In this document: positions 24,099-36,363 of the stretch, piece after piece
Layout of the letters: each line of letters opens with the position of its first letter
Position numbering within the stretch: position 1 is the first letter of the stretch
Source: Chromera velia
Taxonomy: Eukaryota; Sar; Chromeraceae
Length of the DNA: 64,000 nt
Assembly: GCA_018398765.1 (NCBI GenBank)
Contig: JAHBMJ010003630.1
Span: forward strand, 1 to 64,000
Direction of reading: 5' to 3'
Notes under the pieces: model-generated
What the model saw: the letters and a program-made list of their open reading frames with translations, nothing else
Database searches by the model: none
Told to the model about the DNA's origin: nothing
Translations under genes and position numbers: made by a program

Positions 24099-25607
24099 TT
24101 ACTGTAGATTACATAAACGGGCTGGCAAAACCACCACCCCTAAAGATCCTCCCATACTGGCCTCCCTCCACCAATCCCTTATTACTGACCGATAAAACCA
24201 AGAAAAAGGAGGGAAGTCCACCAGAGGCAAACGGAATGTTTTACTTCTCATATTCTTAATCTTCCTGATGGACCACCCTTTCAATTCGCATAACCTGCCT
24301 ACATTTGCATCAAAAACCGCCCTCCCCACCCCCAATACCCCACAAACAGGAAACAGGCTACAGATAGACAACAGATCATTTTCACAAACAGACAAAGCCC
24401 TCAGCTGATTGTCACTCATTCTCTTCTTACTGAAAAACGACAACAGAAGCGAGCGCAAAACAAAGATTGCTGTGTTCGTAAGGCCAGAGATTATACTTCT
24501 CCCCCCCCCGTTCCCGGCAGATAGACTTCCCCCCCCACCCCCAAACCCCCCCATAGCAGACAAACAAGCAGCACGGGAGAACGCAGTCCCTCCTCGGCTC
24601 ACCATTGCCACCGTAATCCTCCTCCTAACCGCAAGGAATTCCGACAGCTTCTCCGAGCAGATCGAAACACCTCTACGTCTAGAAGCCAACCTTTCTAACC
24701 TCCTCAAAGCCCTATCCCCCCCACCTTCCCCTGTCACCTCTCTGCCTATGCAGTCAGATTTGAACCTCCAGCTAAACTCACCTTTCACTCTCCTCCTCAC
24801 TCCCACCGTATTCCACTTTAGCATGTATGATCGAATGCAGGCCATCTCCGCATCTTGCAATTCTATCTGGGACCCTGCAACAACGACCAGTGGCGTAACC
24901 ACAAACAATCCATGCCTCCCGTTATTTGTAGAAAGAGTTGAGTAGAATCGATGTGCATACCCCCGCCCTGACGCGTTCCTTTTTCCACTAACCCCACCTC
25001 CTACCCTCCTGCCTGCCGCATAAAGATACTGAATGAACCTATCCATCACAAAGCCTACCGTACTCCCCAAATAAAACCTACGTACCCATAGAGACCAAAC
25101 CATATAGATGACTTTCCTTGCCGTGAAGTCTGCATGATCCCAGTGCTACCTGCAGCCTTTCTTGACGCCCCTCAAAAAGATGGAAAACTTTGAATCCGAT
25201 AAATCAAGAAAAAGATCCGCTGTCATGCAATGCAAAAGCAAGAGCCGACGCAACACCCTCTTTCTCATCCCTGCCCTAAAGACTGTGTGTTCCCTTGCAG
25301 CAGGGTCCTCCTTCTTATGTGGAGATAGGGGGGAAATAGTGAGTAAGTATGATGGTAGAACCGAAGCATGCATATGCAGCGAGACGGAGAGTGCATAATC
25401 GTAGTCACAAACTTGCAACCCACACACGGGACAAGATTGTATTTTGTGTTCCCCGGCACAAGCAAGAAACATCCTCAACCCTGCCATCGCTAACATACGT
25501 TCGGATACTTCCTCCCTACATCTCTCAGTCACAGCATTTCTCCCAAAACCCCTCACTCCTCTATCAGCCAACAACCGATCACGCACAGAGTCAATTTTGC
25601 TTTCCAA
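24099..25607 (-). pseudogene. GIY-YIG endonuclease region of the Penelope-like element
   Basis: A continuous minus-strand frame is broken only by a TAG at 25146-25148. The nuclease has VIY (about 25104-25112), YLGST ten residues later (about 25059-25073), an Arg in MDRFIQYL (about 25040) and the catalytic Glu in LQDAEMACIRSYMLKWNT (about 24846-24848). This matches the GIY...YIG...R...E...N layout of the family. Upstream in the same frame lies CPVCGLQVC, a possible zinc-binding motif. The ~230 residues after the nuclease are Gly- and Arg-rich, then hydrophobic, and unassigned. In Penelope-like elements the domain makes the nick that primes insertion. Confidence 0.75.
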
Positions 25608-25730
25608 CCAGTCAATGAATGAATTAATCCCTTTTGTAGAGAACGATATATCAAAGCTTACTTGATTAGGTCGCTCTGAAATCGTATCCCGATCATCCAG
25701 TCAAGCACCGCCCTGGCCGCCTTTTCCTTT

Positions 25731-26243
25731 TCATAGGGCCAACGCTACCCCAAACACGAGGGCCTGGATGTCCGCATTATCTGGAATGTTGCCTACCCCA
25801 TAGTTCGTAAGGAACTGTACCAGATCCCTCCTCGCCACACTCTCTTCTACCCCCTTGATGCCGATTTTGATCAGCTTCGACGACTCAACGACTGCCTGCA
25901 TCTCCCCGTCCCTGAACACCGGTGCCTCCTTTAGCAGATTGCCAAAGGAGATCCTATTACCGGATCTTCTCCCCGAGGGTTCAAGGCCTAAGCCCCGAAG
26001 TATATTCCCAGGCTGTTCGACATGCCTAGGTGTCATGTTCACTGGGGAGACAAACCTAGATCTGTCCCCTTCGGTCCCTCTACTCTTTGCATCCACCGCC
26101 CTCCCTCCATTCACCCCCCCATTTACCCCCCCATCCCCTTCATCCGCTTGTTCTCTCCTCCTCTTAGTATACAGGGGTCTTGCCCCAGGCGCGGCGGCAG
26201 CTGCCGCAAATCCCTCCGACCCCGTGATACTCCCCCCCCCCAT
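25731..26243 (-). pseudogene. N-terminal ORF of the Penelope-like element
   Basis: 170 codons starting at an ATG, with an alanine-rich and then basic, Gly-rich N-terminus and a more ordered C-terminal half. No domain recognised. It is assigned to the element because it lies just upstream of the GIY-YIG frame on the same strand and no RT motif lies before it. The Met start here argues that the nuclease is not the tail of another element. Confidence 0.45.
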
Positions 26244-26259
26244 TGCCTATGGCATGTCT

Positions 26260-28637
26260 TGATCTGTGCCCAGCTGGGCCACGTCCTCAATTAAATAAGT
26301 AAGTACATAGCCGATTATATTTTTGTCTTAAATTTTTTTTGGCCGTATTAAATATAGCCGTTTTGTCAGCCACTTTATTTGTATGTTGCTCCAAAGATGT
26401 GTAATCATGCATATATATAATCCACGACCACCAGCACCGTGTCTGCGACTTACTGCTCACACTAGCCTCATTCTTATATTGCTTTCATCTCACTGCATAC
26501 TCTCAATGCCTCTTATTCATTTCTTTTATCCCATTGTACTCCATTCTTTCCTTTCCGCTTCCCTGTGCCACTGTACGATCCTTATTGTCTATATGTATCC
26601 TGTAGCTCTCCGACTGCCCAAAATGATGTGGTCGTGTTAGCTCACTGCGCTGATATGTTCACTTATGCAGGTTTGTTGCTCGCATTCGATCATGCATTCA
26701 CTCAACGTATATATATCAATCTTTATTCATCTTATCACCGCTCGATCCCATAATAATCGGTTTCACTGCGTACTTTCGCATGATAATCCACTGCCTTGCC
26801 TATTTTGTTTCACTGTTCTCATTGTACCTTTGTACGCCACATCTCTCCTACTATCATCTAAGTTTCCTCTTCGCCGAGCCTTTCACGCTCACATCAGCTC
26901 TCACATCGAATCTCATTAAATCTCGGTCTTCTCAGTTCAGTGCTTTAATTTCAATGCATGGCCTCTTCCCGCTTTGTTCTCTCTCATATTTGGTTTTCGC
27001 TTTTTTCTGCCCACAGCCATCAACTCATTGCTCTTATGCCCCAGCTAGTATCACCCGACGCAGACAGGTGGGCATGCAGGCAGGCAGGTAGGTAGGTAGG
27101 CAGGCAGGCAGATATACCAAACGGCAGACCCGTAAAATGAGAGAATGGCACTGGCAAAATAGCAGAAAGGCAGAGAAACATGCAAATACGTAGACATAGG
27201 GACTGCCAGGCAGGCAGGCAGGCAGGAAGGCAGATAAACAAACAGACAGACAGACACATAGGCTACTCTCTCGGTGACTCTGTTTGCTCACATCTCATCT
27301 CTTCACTTGTATTTCACTTTTTTTATCTTGCCTTTCTCATGCTATTTCTCTCAATTCCGACCTCTTATCCAACCTCTCAGCTGTACATATCTCTATATGC
27401 ATACCACCTCACAAACAAACTGTGAGATTCAGAAGTTGCAATCCCACTCTGCTTCCGGCATGACTTAGCGTATTCTTGCCTACCTGCCTGTTGGCTGTCA
27501 TGCAGGTATGCCGTTCTGTGTGTCTGACTGCATTTCTAATTTTGTTTTCTTTTCTGAGTGTGTTCAAAGTTTTTCCTCCCTGTCTGTTTGACTGCTTTCT
27601 CATCATCCCAGCTACGTGCCCATTCTGTTTGCCTGACTACCTCCTGAATTTTGATCTTTCTGTTTGTCTATGTTCACTGAAAAGTTCTGACTGGGCCGCC
27701 CTATCCAAGGACTGCCTTTAACAACTTGCTATCCTGACAATCTTTCACATTTCGCTTTTTTGCTCTTCTATCTTTTCTCCCATCACCTCTTCTATCCTCT
27801 TTATCTGTTTTGTGTTTATTCTTTCTTTCTGTCACTGCTTTCTTCATTCTCTTCCCCCCTTTCATTTCTCTCTCCAGACGTATACTTCTTATTTTACATG
27901 TTTTTTCATAACAGCGCCTGAAAGTTATTTCAGGATAAGTTTCCTCAACACGATCGTACTTGATCATCAACATCGACCGCTATTTATTGAATATCACTCT
28001 TTTATATATTTTTTTCATGATGGCGCCTAAATGGTATTGCATGGTAAATTCTCTTGACTTGATTATACTAAGTCTTGATCCATAAGTTGATCATCAACAT
28101 CGATTGGCATTAATTTATTGAATACAGTTATAAAGAGCTTTTATAATCAAGCTGTTTGAGAAAATTTAGGAAAATTTATACCAGATTACAAAACTTTTTT
28201 GACTGACTATTGATTGATCGATGAGTTCCACAGTTAGTACACAAAGCATTTATTAAAAAGTGTCTTCTAAGAAAGGTTACAGAATTTGTTTAGCCATGAG
28301 TCTAACGAATTTTAGAATATTTTATGACACTGCTCTCATTTAATTGACTAGTTGATTGATTGAATATGTAATTTTTTAAAGTCATAATGATGTTAAATGC
28401 ATTCGGTTCAGTGAATGTGTAATTAATGGATTTGGATACCAATAGTAGCTCAGGAAAAGATTTAGTAATCAGACTGTAATACTGCATGCTTATGTTTTTT
28501 AACGTTTTCCTTTAGCCCGTACGTCATAATTAACATACTCACAAGAGTCGGGTGACAAGACCTTAGTCACTTCCACGTGCAAAGCATGCGTACTCACTTG
28601 TTGATTTTTATAATGATTATATGTTAATTACACCTAT
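26260..28637. other. Intergenic, repeat-rich, no gene seen
   Basis: Short chance frames only, with no motif or exon chain. It is pyrimidine-rich from 26380 to 27900 and AT-rich after 28100. Contains the CAGG/TAGG repeats listed separately. Confidence 0.6.
27072..27255. repeat. CAGG/TAGG and CAGA microsatellites
   Basis: Two blocks of tetranucleotide repeats (about 27072-27112 and 27205-27255) of GCAG, GTAG and ACAG type. They open long chance frames of CLPACLPA type on the minus strand. Confidence 0.85.
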
Positions 28638-29334
28638 TGAGTTATCTCATTGATGCGGAAGGAAAAGGCCAAAACGCGGGCGAAACTGAGAAGGCTTAAA
28701 CATGAACAAAACCAAGAAGACCACACTCTCACTCAGCACCGCTGGACATGTCCACCTTGAAGTTACGTTCTGGAAGGTTGCTTCTCAGATGCTTGAATTT
28801 CAGTTTCAAATCTGTCGACTTTATAACAGTTGCTTCTCGATTTGCCTGGGTGTAAATGAAGAGGGATTTATGCAGAGAGCACAGAAATATTATAGAAAAT
28901 AATTTTGGACAGAATTTCAAACTTGTTGAATAATCCTCGAATGTGGAAAACGCCCCTGACGGGCTTAGAGCAAGATGTGCCTCACTGGTCCACCCCTCCC
29001 ATTAAAATCACAGACAGCAAACAGGACCTGCTGAGAGCTTATAAGGAGGGGGTTCTCATGGTGGCAGAGGTTCTTCATACTGTTGATCTGGACTGGTACT
29101 TTCCTCTCACTGGGATGTGGAGCGTTAGAGATCAGGCGTTAGTTTTAATGTAACAGGTTGATTAGGTCGAGCTGTTAGATTTGAAAAACTCCGACTTTGA
29201 AAAAATTGAAAAAGAAATTAAAAAGAGATGAAAGAGGAAGAGGGTTCCGATGGAGAAGCAGGGGGGGGGACGAAGGTGGGGGAGCTAGAGAGGGAGATGG
29301 TGAAAACGATGAGAAAGAGGAAGAAAACTTTAAG

Positions 29335-29966
29335 GTAAGGCTGAGAAAAGGTGCATAAGGTGCTGGTGCTGGTGCAAAAACAAGTTTGCACCTTAAATCA
29401 GGAGCAAAACAGGTGCAAAATAAGGTGTACCGTTTACCATATGACAGCTAGGTTTCTACGGTTGATTTCTAGTGTTTTTAGCGGCCAAAAGGCACCTTAT
29501 TCAACGCCTAAAAGCTTTTTATGATGTAGCGTAGCTACACAAACTTTTACTGTGCAAAACCATATAAAATATCACTAGAAATGTCAGTGAAAAGACGAAA
29601 AGAAAAAAAAAATCTTGCATGCAATTAAAGACTATATGTCTCTGACTATGTCATGACTTCGGTCTCTTTCTGGGTCTCTTTTTTTCATTTAAAACCTGTT
29701 CAATGCTTTGTATGTATGATCTATAGCGTTTGAATATGTTTGGCGCCGTTTGCGTGCTGCACCATAGTCCAGTTGCGTCTTAGCTTATACGATCCATAAA
29801 TCCTTCAAACTGCACACGCATGCCCCTTTAGAGCGGAGCAAACTCTTGAAGAAAGCAACCACAAATGGTGCATTTTCATGAAAAAGAAAAAGAAGAAAGA
29901 ATGAAACAAAGGAAGGTTTTTTTGGATTTTGTCTCCAAGCAAGGGCAAGCGAGGGCCTGATCTCAG
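29335..29966. repeat. GGTGCA-family repeat, copy 1 (intron-like ends)
   Basis: This ~630-bp sequence is nearly identical to 32197-32845 in direct orientation. It starts GTAAGG and ends CTCAG, and acidic coding-like sequence lies on both sides, so it could be removed as an intron. Its first ~100 bp are rich in GGTGCA and its complement TGCACC. Confidence 0.85.
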
Positions 29967-31493
29967 AGGCTCAGAGCCCAGCCCCGTCATACCTTAGCTC
30001 TCTTTTTCACTAACCCCCGTCCCTAAAACGACAACGGAGGACAAAAACTAGATAAAAAAGAGGAAGAAGAGAAAGAAGAAGACGAGGAAGAAGAGGAGAG
30101 AGCAGGCTCCTCACAGACTTTCTTTCACTCGAAGTCTGACTTGAAAATCGACCTCAGACTGTCAGTGAGTAATATGACGTCTTTCTTCCCTAGAAACTCC
30201 TCGGGTTTGATGCGAGCTGGTTGGGGCGGAGGGAAGGCTTTGGCTTTTGATTTGAGTTTGCATTTGAAGAATGAGAGAAACATAGACAGAGTCGGACAGG
30301 TGCGATTCCTAACCCCAGACCCTCTTTTTCTGACTGACCCGGCTTAATTCATGATGTTCATCCAGACTAGCATGTCTTCCCATACCCTCCTGAGCCACCT
30401 GCAAGGATCTACACGGCTGGTACAAATTTTCTCCATCTTCAAATCCAAAAAAAGGCTCTCCCTGTTCTTGAACAGCCTCTCTTTTGTTTGCTGACATTTG
30501 TGTGAAGCCGTCTATCTGGACAGGGCCCCGGTTTGTGAAATTGAGAAGTGATTAACTGCAGTGACCGGTATACAGGACCGGTATGACTGATGACTCGCAA
30601 ACGAACGGATGAACACCCCTATAAAAGCTGCACTTCCCTTTACAGACGGTCTTCAAACCTTCTGGAAGTACCAAACGCAATGAGAAGCCGTGGTATGATA
30701 GAAAGTCAGATACAGATCTGTATATAAGCATGCAAACTTGACAAGCCATCAGCAGACGGAAGTGACGAATGGTTCCACTCTCTAACACAAAGCAGCAAAT
30801 TGAATGATTAAACCAATTGCATTCTTACTGACCAAGATAAATCGAGCCCGCCAATTGTAAAGAGCGCCCGGCACTAGGTTTCAAAAGTCCTTACCTGCAA
30901 CCGAGAGGGACGTACCTTCATGTATGCGTATTCCCATGTGTGTGCCATTTCTGCTTCTTTTCTTCATATCAATATGAAAAAGAATCTCCGTACAGCACTG
31001 TGTTGGCATTCATCCTTGATTGCTAAAGGTCGATGAAGCTGTTTTCCTCCCGGCAAACCGTTTAGCATTGTGCCATTGTTTTGCAAACGGACTCAGTCTG
31101 CTTATGCAGCTTCTTGACTCAAACCTGTTGTTCTGATCCTTTTACCTTCGTGTGCTCCTCGTTGCTATGCGTGCACATGCAGTCGTTTCTGTTACATAAG
31201 GCAGCCCATAAAACAGTTCTCATGCTGTAAAGAGAAGAGGTTCTCACATGATATACCCAGACTTAATTTCATGCAGCGCATATACGTTGTCGAACGTGCA
31301 TTCGTTCATGCATGCAGTGAGCCTTGCAGCCGATTTTCATCTCAAAAATTGGGTGATCGGATTTGTTCCGTGCACCGCGGCCCGGCAACACGCGCGCGTT
31401 TGGGGCTGCGAGGAGCCGCAGGGGCGGGGCCGTGAGGCCCGTGACGCGTTGTATGGCCATGACGCTGACACTTTTTACCCAATTCCATTCTAT

Positions 31494-31590
31494 CAGGTGC
31501 AAAACAGGTACATCAGGTGCATCTGGTGCAAAACAGGTGCATCTGGTGCAACTGTCTGGTTTGCACCTTTTCTGGGGTGCACCTTTTCTA
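31494..31590. repeat. GGTGCA-rich block
   Basis: Iterated AGGTGCA and CTGGTGCA units, then the inverted TTTGCACCTTTTC and GTGCACCTTTTC. It resembles the first 100 bp of the longer copies at 29335 and 32197 but lacks their 3' part. Confidence 0.75.
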
Positions 31591-32196
31591 AGCCCTACTT
31601 TAAAGAGATTGTAAAGATTTTGAGAAATGCACATGATAGCCTTTTTGAAGAGGAACAGGGACGGGGGGGAGGAGGAACTAAGGTGAAGAAAATGCCGAAG
31701 CTTGTCCGTGATCCTCGGATGCCGAATGGTCAATTAATAGACATTAAACATTTCCTTTCTTCATATGTCTATGAGAAACCCAAATTAAAAAATGACGCCG
31801 TGCTTAAGCTTGGAAAGCGTCACAGAAAAGTGAGGGTAGGGGTGACTGGAGAGACAAAGGAGAAGCCCGAGACCTCCGCAGACAGCAGTGTTAAAGAGAA
31901 TAAAAAATCAAAAAAGAAGTGAAAGAGAGTTTAGATTTAAGTGTATACATATGTTTTTTAAAAGCTATATATTATACAAGCATCTTAACTCAGTATACTT
32001 TTTATATTGATGACCTTTGCAGACCTCTGAAGACCTAGTTGAAGTGCTTTAGTTTTGTAAAATTCCAAAAAAAAAAAATAAGCCTTCCATTTTTTTTTTT
32101 AAAGAATTTTTCAGTGCAGGGCCTAGGTACCGCAAGACTACGTGCATGTATCGCGGTCCTCCTTAGAAATAACAGTCAACAGTAGTCTGCGGCACT

Positions 32197-32845
32197 GTAA
32201 GGCTGAGAAAAGGTGCATAAGGTGGTGGTGCTGGTGCAAAAACAAGTTTGCACCTTAAATCAGGTACAAAACAAGTGCAAAATAAGGTGCACCGTTTACC
32301 ATATGACAGCTAGGTTTCTATGGTTGATTTCTACTATTATTTTTAATTTTTTGGTGTTTCTAGCGGCCAAAAGGCACATCATTCAAGGCCTAAAAGCTTT
32401 TTATGATGTAACGTAGCTACACAAACTTTTACTGTATAAAACAATATAAAATGTCACCAGAAATGTCAGTGAAAAGACGAAAAGAAAAAAAAATCTTGCA
32501 TGCAATTAAAGACTATATGTCTCTGACTATATCATGACTTCGGTCTCTTTCTGGGTCTCTTTTTTTCATTTAAAACCTGTTCAATGCTTTGTATGTATGA
32601 TCTATAACGTTTGAATATGTTTGGCGCCGTTTGCGTGCTGCACCGTAGTCCAGTTGTGTCTTAGCTTATACGATCCATAAATCCTTTAAACTGCACACGC
32701 ATGCCCCTTTGGAGCGGAGCAAACTCTTGAAGAAAGCAACCACAAATGGTGCATTTTCATGAAAAAGAAAAAGAAGAAAGAATGAAACAAAGGAAGGTTT
32801 TTTTGGATTTCGTCTCTGAGCAAGGGCAAGCGAGGGCCTGATCTC
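32197..32845. repeat. GGTGCA-family repeat, copy 2
   Basis: Direct repeat of 29335-29966 with a small AT-rich insertion near 32335-32352. It starts GTAAGG but ends CTCGAA, so the AG of copy 1 is missing. It lies downstream of the stop at 31922. The two copies could be LTR-like ends around 29967-32196, but they do not have TG...CA ends. Confidence 0.85.
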
Positions 32846-33696
32846 GAAACAAACTAAAGAGATAAACTTTCCATCATAAATCCAGCTGCAGCTGAATCGC
32901 CGTTTCCGTTTGGAATCAATTTTGTATGCAAACACACGCACGCAGACAAGAATGAAACGATGAAAGAGGCACAAGATGCACCATACACGCAGGCACAGCA
33001 TATTCGAGTGCACGCACTTTCAAGCAGATTCAAAAACCACATGTTCAATTGAATGAATCCCTTCGCGCAATTCGGTTGCTTGCGCTTCCTCCAAAGAAAA
33101 GAAAAGATCGGAAGCAACTTTTGTACACCGAGGAGACCGTCCTCACTGACCGTGGATGCATATACGCCTTATCCCACCGGTACTTCGTCGTTTTACATAC
33201 CGCCCCCGGCCACTCTCTTTCTCCCCGCTGTCGTTGTACATCCGGCCCCTCCATCTCTCCCTTCCTATGTCTCTGCGTGTACCGATGCAATCAACACCCT
33301 GCAACAAGTCTGTATGACACGAGTTCGCAAAGCAAAGCTAACGACGCAGGACCCCACACACTAGCAGAATGTTCAAGGACCGAACCGAACCTAATAGATA
33401 GCAGGCACATCCAGCCTTCCCGCAAGCGCGAGAGAGAATGGATGGGCAACTGTCAACCACCAGCGGCATCGATCACAAGGAGCTTCAAAAGCCGAAACTA
33501 AAAAAAAAACCAAGAAATCAGGTCTGCTGGGACAAAACCTGATTTCATTCCCCTTTCCCTGTACACACGCAACACAATACGAAGTGCGCCTTCACACACT
33601 GAAGGACAGAAGTACGGCTCGGGAGACTCAATCAAGGCTGATGAAAAGATACAGAAGAAGGGATAGAGAAAGAGGACAAACAAACAAACAAACACG

Positions 33697-33780
<84 letters not shown>

Positions 33781-34125
33781 ACATTGGTGCACGCACTGTT
33801 CATGGCAGAAGAATGACTCATGAAATACGAGTACGTCTAATCTAAAGAACAAAAAAGCAGAAAGTGGACCGACGTATCCATCAGTCACTCAAGCACCGGC
33901 CCCCAAATCGATCGAGGAGAACAGAATACAACCAACAAGCTTGTTTTATTCAAGAGGCAGTGTCCTCCCAACAAGTGAGTGTCCTCCCCCCCGTCAACAG
34001 ACAAACAGACAGTACGACAGACTCACACTCGCAGTTGGGGTGGGCAGTGAAGGTATGCCGTCTCCATCGACTCATTGATGCCTCCAGCAAAAAAAGAGGG
34101 GGCGAGTGTCGAGGTCAGACGAGAG
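32846..34125. other. Intergenic, no gene seen
   Basis: No supported exon. A plus frame across 33049-33501 shows no motif. A (GT)n(GA)n microsatellite lies inside. Confidence 0.55.
33699..33776. repeat. (GT)n(GA)n compound microsatellite
   Basis: About 18 GT units are followed directly by about 20 GA units. The same type of compound repeat recurs at 40150 and 62512. Confidence 0.95.
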
Positions 34126-34135
34126 AAAAAGAGAG

Positions 34136-34174
<39 letters not shown>

Positions 34175-34183
34175 GAGAAAGAA

Positions 34184-34215
<32 letters not shown>

Positions 34216-34650
34216 AAAGAACGAACGAACGAACGAACGAAAGAAAGAAAAGAAAGAAAGAAAGAAAGAAAGAAAGAAAAGAAAGAAAGAAAAGAAAGAA
34301 AGAAAGAAAGAAAAGAAAAGAAAGAAAAGAAAGAAAAGAAAGAAAAGAAAGAAAAGAAAGAAAGAAAGAAAGAAAAGAAAGAAAGAAAGAAAGAAAGAAA
34401 AGAAAGAAAGAAAGAAAGAAAGAAAAGAAAAGAAAAGAAAAGAAAGAAAAGAAAGAAAAGAATCGGATAGAAAGAAAAGAAAGAAAGAAAGAAAGAAAAG
34501 AAAGAAAGAAAGAAAGAAAGAAAAGAAAAGAAAGAAAAGAAAGAAAAGAAAGAAAAGAAAGAAAAGAAAGAAAAGAAACAAAGAAAGAAAGAAAGAAAGA
34601 AAGAAAAGAAAGAAAGAAAGAAAGAAAGAAAGAAAAGAAAGAAAGAACAA
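34126..34650. repeat. ~525-bp all-purine (GAAA)n tract
   Basis: GAAA units with occasional GAAAA steps and a short GAAC block (about 34219-34240) form an almost unbroken purine strand. The steps shift frame, so Lys/Glu/Arg frames on plus and Phe/Leu/Ser frames on minus are artefacts. Such tracts can form triplex (H-DNA) structures and are prone to assembly collapse. Confidence 0.95.
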
Positions 34651-36328
34651 CGAAAGAAAGGTCGAGACGGGCAGATGGTCCAGTCACTCGCTGTCCATCT
34701 AGCATATCATCATCAGGGTAGGTGCTTGCGGGAGGGACTATTTAACCTCCAACGAAGGGAGGGACGATCTTTAGCTCCTCAGGTGAGCAAGCGGGCTGTC
34801 GGGGGAAATGGGAAACTAAGGGAAGAGAAGAATGACGAGAGAGACAAACAGTCTCGACCTGCTTCTTATTCTTTCTGATTGAATATATAACGACTTCTTC
34901 CCCTACTTTGGTTTTTCTTTCTTCCTTGCTTTCACGAAAGAGCTGAAGAAAGACACATAAAGACAGATGAAAAAGAAGAAGGAAAAAAAGAAAGAAGAGA
35001 GTGTTAGAAAGAAAAGCAGACAGACAAACAGAATTTCTTCGTTCTTTCTCCTTCCTGCCCTTTCCCTCGACTCATTGTTAAAACAGACAGATAGACTATG
35101 TGACGTGTTTTCTCTTTTTCCCCAACAGAGATAGCTAGGCAGACAAGCCGAAAGACAGATAGACAAACAGAAAGAGAGACAGAGTGTATTTATTTTCTTT
35201 TTCTTCCCTTTTCTTCACACATTACAGACAGAGAGGACAGACAGATAGAGAGAAGGAAAGACGGAAGACAAGAAAAAAGGAAAGGAAAGAAGGAAGAAAG
35301 ACAGAAGACAGAAAACAGAGAGAAAAGAGGAAAAAGGGAAGGACGAAGGTGTCACAGCAGTGCAAGCTGAGAGACAAGCACAGAGCTTCAAAATCTTCTA
35401 ACCATTCTACAGGTCGTTTGCTCGGCAACGCAACATTTGCGCACGGCAGACCGAAGCTGCGCAAGTTGCCAAGCATGCATGCTCTGACTGACGCACGCAA
35501 GGAAGCCTTCATCCAGGAGGACCTGTCAAACTTCAGCTCGCGCACACTTTTTTCCCTTTCCCTTCCTCTTCGATTCTTCTCTTTCTTGGCAGTGTTCTCT
35601 CGTCAAGAGCAAAAGAAAAAAACCAAGAGAATTTCCGGATCGTCTGACTATCGGGGAATACAGGAGACGGAGACGACCTTACTGCGGATCGAGAGAAAGA
35701 TCAAATCAAGAAGGGATCGTGACGTCAACGGAAAGAGAAGCAAGGAAAGACGAGGCAAGAAAGGAAAGAAAAGAAAGGGAAGAGAGGGATAGAGGAAACG
35801 ACGCCCGGAAGCGAGAAAGCGAAAGCGCACGTATCCTTTCACCCATTTATTCATGCGCAGACCGAACAACACCACATCAACGCAGCATCGAATAGACGTG
35901 TAGGAAAACACAGGTGGCCTGAAAAGGAAGAAAGAGGGTATGGGGAGGAAGCACAGCATGGCAGAGAGGGCACAACTCAGAGAATGAATCAACATGAAAA
36001 TCTGTTGCAAAAAATGAACACCCACACCCCAAAACTCTCCCGGAGGCAAGAAACTAACGCCCCAGTTCTTGCAAAAACCCGGGAGCATATTAGCAACAAG
36101 TCACAACCCCAAACAACAGGCTGGACTCGGCATACTCACCCATCGAAAGAGGTGAACAGATCGACGGAGAGATTTTGACAGAAAGAAAGAAAGAAAAGGT
36201 GGAAGGGAATGAAGGCAGAAATGAAAGAAAGATGAATCAACAAACGCGACAAGAAAAAAAAAAAGAGGAAAGAACGGAAGGAAGGAAGGAAGGAAGGAAG
36301 GAAAGAAAGAAAGAAAAGAAAGAAAGAA

Positions 36329-36363
<35 letters not shown>

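Larger units (their letters stand above)
19531..26243 (-). mobile_element. Penelope-like element with N-terminal GIY-YIG, split by a LINE
   Basis: Read on the minus strand, an N-terminal ORF (26243-25731) is followed by a GIY-YIG endonuclease region (25607-24099), then a same-strand LINE (about 24060-20811), then an RT with YMDD (20622-19531). Removing the LINE brings endonuclease and RT into one element. GIY-YIG linked to RT is the hallmark of Penelope-like elements. Endonuclease before RT matches the permuted Naiad/Chlamys arrangement rather than the canonical C-terminal one. The pieces are broken by stops and at least one frameshift. Common origin of the two halves is inferred from order and strand. 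Confidence 0.62.
28638..31922 (+). pseudogene. Unidentified ORF fragments, acidic, interrupted by repeats
   Basis: Three coding-like blocks lie in order on the plus strand: a basic start near 28653 and an open stretch 28905-29153; acidic Glu-rich sequence on both sides of a repeat copy (before 29335 and about 30030-30345); and a Lys-rich end finishing with a TAA... reading KENKKSKKK then stop at 31922. Stops and shifts separate them. They may be exons of one host gene or a dead transposon. I recognise no domain. Confidence 0.35.

Noticed and set aside
34072-34721. Long Lys/Glu/Arg and Phe/Leu/Ser open frames on both strands
   Set aside because: They arise from the (GAAA)n tract, which has few stop codons in any frame.
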